Shown here in pieces: positions 56,353 to 64,000 of a DNA stretch of 64,000 nt. How positions within the stretch are numbered: the stretch's first letter is position 1; each line of letters begins with the position of its first letter. The position numbers and the translations under genes were made by a program. Below the pieces are notes generated by a model, which had not been told where the DNA came from, searched no databases, and worked only from the letters and a program-made list of their open reading frames with translations. Origin of the DNA: Artemia franciscana (taxonomy: Eukaryota; Arthropoda; Branchiopoda; Anostraca; Artemiidae); assembly GCF_032884065.1 (NCBI RefSeq), contig NC_088872.1, forward strand, positions 7,310,186 through 7,374,185, in the 5' to 3' direction.

Positions 56353-56690
56353 CGGGGTCAAGAAATGCTTTCCGCCCACCAAAGCTAAGACCAGAATATA
56401 ATTTGCACTTTACTGAAATTAATCTTTATTTCGAGCTGAATATTCCTATTTCTCATAATATTTGAAAAAGAAAATCCTTATAACCAAAATTATTGAACAA
56501 AACAATAAACGAATGTGGATTAACAGTTTAATATACATATACTGATATTTCTTTCTTAAAGTCTTAAGTAGTTTTGGATTTATTAAAGTTAAAAAAGTAA
56601 AAACCTTTAAAATATTTATTTTTCACTAAAGTGCAGATTATATTCTGGTCTTCAGAAAGCATGGGGGTCGTCAACCCCTCTCATCAAAGT
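56353..56690. mobile_element. MITE with 32-bp inverted repeats
   Basis: The left arm 56387-56418 (aagaccagaatataatttgc...) and the reverse complement of the right arm 56621-56652 (aagaccagaatataatctgc...) differ at two of 32 positions. Outer sequences, ggggtcaagaaatgctttcc on the left and, reversed, gacgacccccatgctttctg on the right, extend the symmetry loosely to about 56353 and 56690. No protein inside. Confidence 0.7.
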
Positions 56691-58680
56691 TTCTGCTCGT
56701 TTTAAGTTTGACTCGGCTATTTACTGTAATTTCTGTTCGTTTTGGGTTTTATTTATTTATTGATGGTTATTTTTGGTAGTTTTACACTTGGAAAATTATT
56801 TGACTTTATTTCAGCACATTTTTTGCTGAATGTGGCTTTTCTTTTCTTCGAAAATCGTATATTGTGGGAAAATTTTTCAAATTAATTTCTTTTTGATTTT
56901 TAAATTCTTTTAATTTCTTTTTGATTGATTGATTTTAGAATCTTTTTTTTTAAATATAAGAGTTATTATGTACATCTTTATTTTTGCTGCAAAGTTGGGG
57001 ATTAATGAAAATTATAGGAAATTATGAGTAAAGTCGTAAAAATTTCGAAATTACAAGGAGGGGGTGAGCACGAGACCGAAAACTTTTTTCAGCAGCAGCT
57101 TTAATTTTTCAGTGGCGTAGGTAGTTTCGAATAGAGTCTTTTATCAACGAAAATGCTTCATGTGCCAAATAATCGTTCAGTGCTTGTAAAAGAAGATTTC
57201 TTTTTAGCGTGGAAAAATAAAAATAAATCCAGAAAATATTGGAATTTTGAAGGAGAGAGAGGCACAGAAACAAAAGCCCCTTGTAAAGTCAGAAACAATC
57301 TTTTAGCAAACCTATTAGTTTTTTTTTTGAGTACGAGCTTTTGTCTATAAGTTTTAAATGTCATTTATTCTTTTTTTTGTCAATTTGTATATTTTGTATA
57401 GTCTCATTCAATATCTTTAATACATGTTTTTTCTTTGCATACATATCTCTAAGACTCGTCTCTTCATAAGCCAAAGCATAAAATATATGCTTCCCATAAT
57501 TTAAAATTTAATTTGAATCACTAAAACTTTAAACAACTCGAAACAGACGAAATCTCACTGCCTCTTCAAATGTCTAAAAACAATTTGGATATCAAAATAA
57601 TCACACTTGATTCCGCAGGCACCCAATATTTTCCTTAGCTGACTATAGAAGGAAAGGGTCAGTAACGGGAGGGGGCTGATCACTGACAAGTTAGTGCTAG
57701 CATTCTTACACCATCATCAATCATGTTTGTACACAAGCAAAATATCAAAACATAGTCTCTAAGCTGACTGTAGATCAGAAGGACTAGTACAAGAGATCGC
57801 TAATTTAGCTTAGGATGGTTGTTCAAAACAATAGATATTGTCTTAGCTGTATCATCTAACTATTCCCTTTTTTCCCTATATATTACTACTGTTAGCCTAA
57901 TGTTATTTCAGCAATTGTTTTTTTTTCTATCCATCTTTTAGAAGAAGGTTTTTCTAAGAAAATATTTTTCTTCTATTAATGATAATCATTTCTTTAAACA
58001 TCTGGAGTTCAATTTTTCAAACACTTTTTTTGGTATCAGAGAAGAGGTTGCCTACTTTCTATTGGAGATGTAAAGGTAGGGACGGGGTTCTAAAATTCCA
58101 TTCCACTTCCCAGTTTTATACACTCTTTACTTTGTACCAAAGAGGTATTATTAGAGCATGGCAGCGGCTTCACATTTGGTTCAGATTGGTTCACATGGTA
58201 GTGATTTACTTAAGATCCGCAAAAATGTAAACTTAATTGACCAATGATGGACTATTTTGCGTTGAGTGGCTTATATTTCGGAATGACAAAGTAAAACCAC
58301 TATAACTTTTTTTTAAGTTTTAGATTATTTTCTTCGCCGAATACCATTTATAATTTGGCTCAATGAGGTCTTCCAAATTTTCTTAAGATTAAAAGTAGAT
58401 GGCGCTGAGAATTGTTACAATTTTTCCGGCAGTTTTGTATATTCCTGTTTTTGGTTGTTTATAAGTCTTTGCCTCATCCTCAAAAATTTTCCATGTATTT
58501 ACTTGTCCTGGATCTTAAATGAGGTCAATAATTTTTTTTATCTAGTTGCGGAATATTTTTTGTTTTAGTATGCTCGATCATTTGACACTAACATAAAAGT
58601 TTTCCCATTTCCATCATTTTAAGTAATTCTTAGATCAAATAAAAATAGTAAAATCGGACCACGATTAACTGTAATGTAAA
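56691..58680. other. Spacer
   Basis: AT-rich. No domain was recognised in the frames at 57153-57364 or 57979-58230. Confidence 0.45.
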
Positions 58681-59475
58681 TCACAGTCTTTCAAAGAGGG
58701 AATTGAAAGCAAGATAGACATCAACATCAATATCTGGTATGAAAACGGTGATAGGTAATTCGAAGAAAGAATTGTGTAAGTACTTCTCAATGCAAGAGAT
58801 ATCGGACAACACTGGAAAAAGATGGAACTTAAGCTCATTTTTAAATGCAGCTATAATAAGAGTAAGTAAGTACTTCTCAATGCAAGAGATATCGGACAAC
58901 ACTGGAAAAAGATGGAACTTAAGCTCATTTTTAAATGCAGCTTAATTTAGCAATTAAGCGCGAAGAGAGTCCGCTGACATTATCTGCCGATAGGATGTTA
59001 CACTTAGACTTCAAGTCTGAAAATTTGAATACCTTTTGGTTAAAAAGAAAAACAGACTACCCCGGATAAACAACAGAGGCTTTGAAGTGTTTGATTCCAT
59101 TTTCTGCCTCACACTTGTGCGAGTTGGTATTTTCATTAATGACCCAAATAAAAACTCAACTAGGAAATCACTTAAATCTTGAAAATGATATAATACTAAA
59201 TATTGCAAAATAAGGACCCAAGATCGAACTAAATTGATTGAACAAATGGAGCACAACCTTCACATTAAAATGCAGGAGGAATGGGAGGTTTTTTTTCGTT
59301 AGTGTTTCTATAAAATGTTATAAATAAGTAGCATAACGAGCATTATATTTACTTTTTCTTGATATACTTACCTATTTAACGTTTGATGATTTTTTACTCA
59401 CCCCCTCCCCTTTACAGACTTTGCAACCCCATAGGGGGTGGGGGTGGTTCAAGACCCACATGTTGAAAAACACTG
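58681..59475 (+). mobile_element. hAT transposon remnant with transposase C-terminus
   Basis: On the + strand, frames give KRWNLSSFL, then FKSENLNTFWLKRKTDYPGI (59010-59070), then IPFSASHLCELVFSLMTQIK and ENDIILNIAK to about 59212. This is the hAT dimerisation region ('FW...k.eYP...', 'PFs.s.lCE..FS....iK...R..L'), most like the BED-finger/SCAND3-type hATs. A stop and a frameshift are present. The 3' end, cccacatgttgaaaaacactg ending at 59475, is the inverse of a CAGTGTTTTTCAAC hAT terminus. The 5' part of the element is missing. Confidence 0.75.
58776..58942. repeat. Perfect 77-bp duplication inside the hAT remnant
   Basis: 58776-58852 and 58866-58942 are identical over 77 bases and separated by 13 bases. 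The 90-base period (30 codons) keeps the reading frame, so the KYFSMQEISDNTGKRWNLSS segment appears twice. No mismatches, so the duplication is much younger than the decayed transposase around it. Confidence 0.95.
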
Positions 59476-61904
59476 ATGGAAACCGATGATTTGACTCTAA
59501 AAATAGGTCAGTTTCTTCAAATTTTGAAAACGTCAACAACCTGATTCATCAACACAAATATTTCTGTTGTTTGCTCGTTTTTAAAATACATCAAGCGAAA
59601 TACTAGGTTCGACTTATTGAGTCGGAAATGGCACATTTTATCATAAGCAGTTGGTGAAGCAACACCACTTCTTTTCTTCATTATCATCATTATTGGTTAC
59701 CAAACTTGCATTATTCCGAATATTATTTCCGGAAATGAACCTTCTTGTCATTACTGACGTAATATTATTCCATTAAGCAAATTTTTAAAATTATTGATTA
59801 TAGTGAGGAAATTTGGTGGTTCATCTAAGCAAATCCTCAAGTGGAACTCGTCTAGTGCCATAATCGTTGAAGTATCCTAGTACCAAACTGGGTCAGAATC
59901 GGGTTTCAACATCAAATTTCAACTTCTGGTGTTAAATTTACTCCAAAAACGACGAGCCAAAACAAAAATTACCCTAAAAAAACGACTATCTCGAAAGGAA
60001 AAGGATGGAAAAGGAAAGGATGCCTAAACAGTATTTGGGGCCACATTGACCTTATACAGCTAAGTTGTTTAAATAGAATATTGTTTCAACGCAGAAAAGT
60101 CTATTATTGGTCAGCCAAAAACAAGTTTATATTCTCACGCATCTTAAGTCAATCACTGCCATAAACACACTTACCCAGCGTGAAGCCCCTGCTAAGCTCT
60201 AACAATACCTCTTTGGTACAAATTGAAGAGCATGTAAAATTGGCAAAGTGGAATAGAATTTTAGAATTTCAGAACCCCACCCTACCTGTATATTTGAATT
60301 GTTCTGTTGTTGAATTTTGTTTCGGCTTTTGTGTTTTTTTGATTTTTTTTTTACTTTTGATTGTCCTAGATAAAACTAACTTACAGTTTACCAGACACAA
60401 GTACTCTAGTACCAGCAGATTTTTTGGAAGTTTCAAATTATTTTGTCAAAGACGATTGGGTTTTATTGGTCGTTGAAGTTTTTTTTTCAACTTCTGATTG
60501 TGTTTGATGAAAGTAACCTGCAGTTTACCACACAAAATTGCATTCATAGTCTACAAAGCTGTTTTCTCTTTTTAAAGTTTTAAATAATTGATAATTAATA
60601 TTCAGAGAATCAGTAACACATTTCAAGATTTTTCATGCAGAGAAACTGGAGAAGTAAAGGCCAAAGGAATGACAAACATTTAAATACAACTACTGTAGAC
60701 TTTTGGAGGTTAAAAACTGAGGTTTCTCAGATACTGCTAGACTACACAAAAGGTTAGCGAAATGCCAGAGAATATGCTATTATAGATATAGCCTTAAATT
60801 GTTGAGGCCCACCAAAGGCATAACTTTTATTATCACCAGGTCAAAGAAGGAACATCAATTGCAGCAAAGCATTCTTATAGAAGAAACTGAAGTTAAGCCC
60901 CCAGACCCTCTGAACCCACCGAACTGGGCGAAAGACCTCCCAAATACTTCGGGGAACAGAGGACTTTTAAGGGAATGAGGGATTAATGCATGCAAAATGA
61001 ATCGTGATTTTAAATGTTTCCTGATTTAGTAAAATGTCTTCAAACCAGCTTAAGACGGATTCCTATCCATTGTGACCAGGAGAAGTGCTAAAAACAGACC
61101 AATTACTCGCATGAGCAAAATTGGAAATTGCTATCCTGCTACAAAATTAACGCAAACTTAAGAAGAAAGAAAATGAATCATAACTCCTATTTTTTGGAAT
61201 ATAAATTTCAATAGAAGAACTTGGAAATGCTTCTTCTAAGAACGGAATTGGCGATTCTTATAATCATTCTCAAAATAAGAAAGTAACTGCAGAAGCTGGT
61301 TACTAGACAGCAAATATAGTCAGGAGTAGAACATCTTGAATTTGATTAATGAATTGAAAGCCTTAAGCTAAGCTGTCACTATTCTACCCTTTCTTTTAAT
61401 TTAGTATTTACGGTGCGATTTAAATTTCATATAGGAGATAAAACGAGATATTATACCTCAAATGCAATAGAACATACTCTATATTAGTGTCGACTTCAGC
61501 TCCTACCTTCTTTCGTGTGTTATATGTCGGCACTATATTTAGTTCATTAAATTACATTCTTATTTGTCTTTGCTGCATTTTTCTTAGCAATTTCGAGTTT
61601 TAGTCATTTCCAAGTTTTATCTCATCATCTTTACCACCTCTTCGCTAAAAATTAAGACGAAAGAAAATGACAAGAAGGGAAATCCTGGCACATTGAAGTG
61701 GGCTAAAAAAGAAACTAAAACTATTAGCACCAATGACAGCGCAGCGTTTCCCGTCTGCAAAAAAACTTAATCGACGTTCATCTTAATTTAGACTACAATT
61801 AAATATTAAGATTTGTTTTCTAACAACAGTTAGGTTACGGTATTTGCATTAAAGTTTATTTCCTAACAAAGTTTCTTGCAGTTCTTTCAAAATTATGAAG
61901 TATT
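59476..61904. other. Spacer
   Basis: No gene was recognised. The frame at 60180-60476 has no known domain. Confidence 0.45.
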
Positions 61905-62090
61905 TACAGCAGTACCGCATTTTCGTCAGTGTTGCCACGTTAAACCTCAAAAATAAATTAGCCAAATAAATTAGTTAAATTTAACGCCACTTTTTTCCGT
62001 CAAAATTCGAACACGAACTATTTGTTGATTCTCAGAAATAACTACACATTCAAATGAAAGCTAAATCATCTTAAGGGTTTTGGTGGCATA
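61905..62090 (+). repeat. Dispersed repeat R2, copy b
   Basis: It matches copy a (43010-43180) in order: agtgttgccacgttaaac, aattcgaacacgaactattt, gttgattctcagaaataac and aaatgaaagctaaatcatctt. Confidence 0.6.
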
Positions 62091-63660
62091 CATTTTCAGA
62101 TAATTTGTGATGATCACTAATTTTTTTTTTTGTTTAAGCAGGACATCCACTACTATCCGAAACCGCGTAATTTTACGTGTAGGTTTTTCGTTTTTGAAAA
62201 TGGGATTTTTAAATTTCCCTAATTTCCCAATATTAGAATTCATTTGAAATTTTTCAACTTTAACAATTCAAACAATCCAAATTCACTTGGCACTGTCCTT
62301 GGCACTTTAGCTATTTTTGTTGATTGTAAGTAGTAAAAGCTAGATTAGTTTGCTAAACACAAGCTAGCGAAAAAACTATATTCCTGTTACACTCTTTAAA
62401 AAAAAGATCTTTCTACCAAAAGTAAAACGGAAGTAAGAAGAAATGAAACAGAACAGGGATATTATCTATATTTAATAGTTAAATGAATGATTTTGCTAGG
62501 TAGATAGCGTTAACTGGCTTTTCTTTTCAGAGACATTTGATTTTCATCTATTATCAAGTCAGACACTCTTTGCACAATCCGGCACTTCATAATTTTCACA
62601 TCATTTAAATGACTTTAGCTTTTGGGCATAAGTCAATTTTTTTAACAAGTTCACCTATAACTTAAATCAGATAAAAACCTATAATAATGGGTAAAAAAAA
62701 GGCGTGATATGCACTAATAAAACTAGACTTCTATTGGAATATTTCCAATTGTGTTAAATAAAAACTTCACACTTAATCATATATTTTTAATTCGATTTTA
62801 GTAATAAATAAAAAGGTAGTTCGATCTAAGGTTTATTAATTTTAGCCATCGATTGTGAACAGTCGCGTAATTTTTTTTTTTTTTTTGAAGTGGAACACTG
62901 TGTGTACTTTAAGCACTGCGTAGAGATCTGTGATAGATTATAACTATCGTTCAAGGCTAACTAGAAACTATCTCAGCCGCAACATCAAATTATCTTATTC
63001 TTTTCTTATACTATTTCTTCTAACCGGAACTTATCTGAGTGATTTCCTTTAAAATGAATCCTTAAAAGAAATTATTTCTTCTAAATGGTGCAATTCGGTC
63101 GGATATTTTTTCAAACAGTTTTTTTTTTATACAGCTAACGAAGGTTCTGTAAACTTTCTATCGGATTTGCATGGAACATAAAGGTCTCCAGCTTTGTCTC
63201 CAATTCTGAGTCCGTCTATACTATGTTCAAGGAACAGCCTAGTACGCAAAAAAAAGTATGACAGACAGAGAGAGAAGGGGGCGGATGTACAAATTCTAGT
63301 TTATATCTGTAACTCTTTCTTTCCCTTTTCCAAAAACTTTTATGACCTCCTTCATTTTATAAGCGATATTACAATTGGCAAAACAAAAACAGTATTTACA
63401 AACTACCCTTTTTAAAAACTTTTTGTTTAACTTCACCAATTTAGGTCACAGATCTAATACCTGTTTCAAAGTGATGATATTTTTTGTTGCAAGGGGGAGA
63501 TGGGCACTGTTTTATTTATTTTTTTATTTGTCCTAACTATTCTATTAACGATGAGAATTTTACTAAATCCGAGAAATACTAGCTCTCATTTGAGCTAATC
63601 AGAATTTCCATAAAATTTATTGCACTAAACAGAAAAAATCGACCATGAGAAGTTTTTCTA
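62091..63660. other. Spacer
   Basis: T/A-rich, with homopolymer runs at 62870-62886 and 63120-63128. No gene was recognised. Confidence 0.45.
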
Positions 63661-63664
63661 TACT

Positions 63665-64000
63665 GAATATATACTACTAATACTACTACTAATAACTCAC
63701 TGCAGCAACAAGCCGCCTGAGGCCAACACAGCTACGCACGCTCCTCCTCCAACCTAATATATTTAAAGCCTCCCTCTTTACACCCTCCCAGGAAGTTCCC
63801 ATTTCCTTTAAATCTTTACTTATGACATCCTCCCAACCCAGACAAGGACGACCTGCTTTCCGTGTAGCCCCAGACGGTTGGCCAAAAAGGACAATCTTCG
63901 GTAATCTGTCATCCTTCATCCGTAGAACGTGGCCTAGCCATCTCAACCTTTCTTTCATTATAGCCCCAGAAAGCGGGATTGAACCACACTTTTCGTACAA
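63665..64000 (-). mobile_element. LINE 3' end, (TAG)n-tail family, runs off the window
   Basis: An open frame of at least 103 codons ends at 63689: YEKCGSIPLSGAIMKERLRW, LGHVLRMKDDRLPKIVLFGQ, KAGRPCLGWEDVISKDLKEM, REALNILGWRRSVRSCVGLR. 'RLRWxGHVxRMxDxRLPK...GRPxxxWxD' is the usual C-terminal tail after a LINE reverse transcriptase. The microsatellite tail (on the + strand, tactactaatactactact) is at 63672-63695. This is the best-preserved copy of the family here; its RT lies beyond 64000. Confidence 0.85.

Noticed and set aside
58681-58902. - strand frame resembling a hAT segment (FPVLSDISCIEKYL)
   Set aside because: The hAT dimerisation motifs downstream and the 3' terminus are both oriented on the + strand, so the - strand similarity is taken as chance.

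Overview
This is eukaryotic nuclear DNA: AT-rich, intron-bearing and full of decayed transposons. Arthropod-type Helitrons, Ty3/gypsy, LINE and hAT remnants, together with MPV17- and RBM12-family genes, point to an animal, most likely an arthropod. A large-genome crustacean such as a brine shrimp would fit, but that is inference from repeat style and not a database result. No tRNA, rRNA, CRISPR array or bacterial operon was seen.

Two protein genes are supported. On the + strand a complete four-exon Mpv17 gene (mitochondrial inner-membrane channel family) runs from 5649 to 29065. It has 531 coding bases plus a stop, split by three introns of 7.0 to 8.7 kb. Every junction is GT/AG, the reading phase is kept throughout, and the 177-residue product matches the family length. 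On the - strand the large last exon of an RBM12-like RNA-binding protein occupies 44567-47435 (five RRM domains in the family order, the first one split by the intron). A possible preceding exon lies at 47801-47904, and the true 5' end of this gene was not found.

Almost everything else is repeat. Mpv17 intron 1 holds an antisense Ty3/gypsy wreck (6000-7990), an antisense LINE tail (8205-8905) and an array of ~300-bp repeats (8930-10510). Intron 2 holds copies of a dispersed repeat called R1 here, inverted LINE 3' fragments, a complete non-autonomous Helitron (15191-16176) next to an antisense LINE reverse transcriptase, and a hAT-type MITE (19191-19575). Intron 3 holds more MITE ends, a poly(A) tract and another antisense LINE tail.

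From 29 to 44 kb the window carries a LINE fragment, several tandem arrays, a foldback element, a second Helitron (about 36290-38850) whose 5' cassette has been tandemly triplicated, a 355-bp satellite and two MITEs. From 47 to 64 kb it carries LINE tails, an 84-base poly(A) tract, a long R1 copy with an inverted partner, further MITEs, a hAT transposase remnant with an internal perfect duplication, and a LINE 3' end running off the right edge. One LINE family with a (TAG)n tail occurs at least six times and links all parts of the window.
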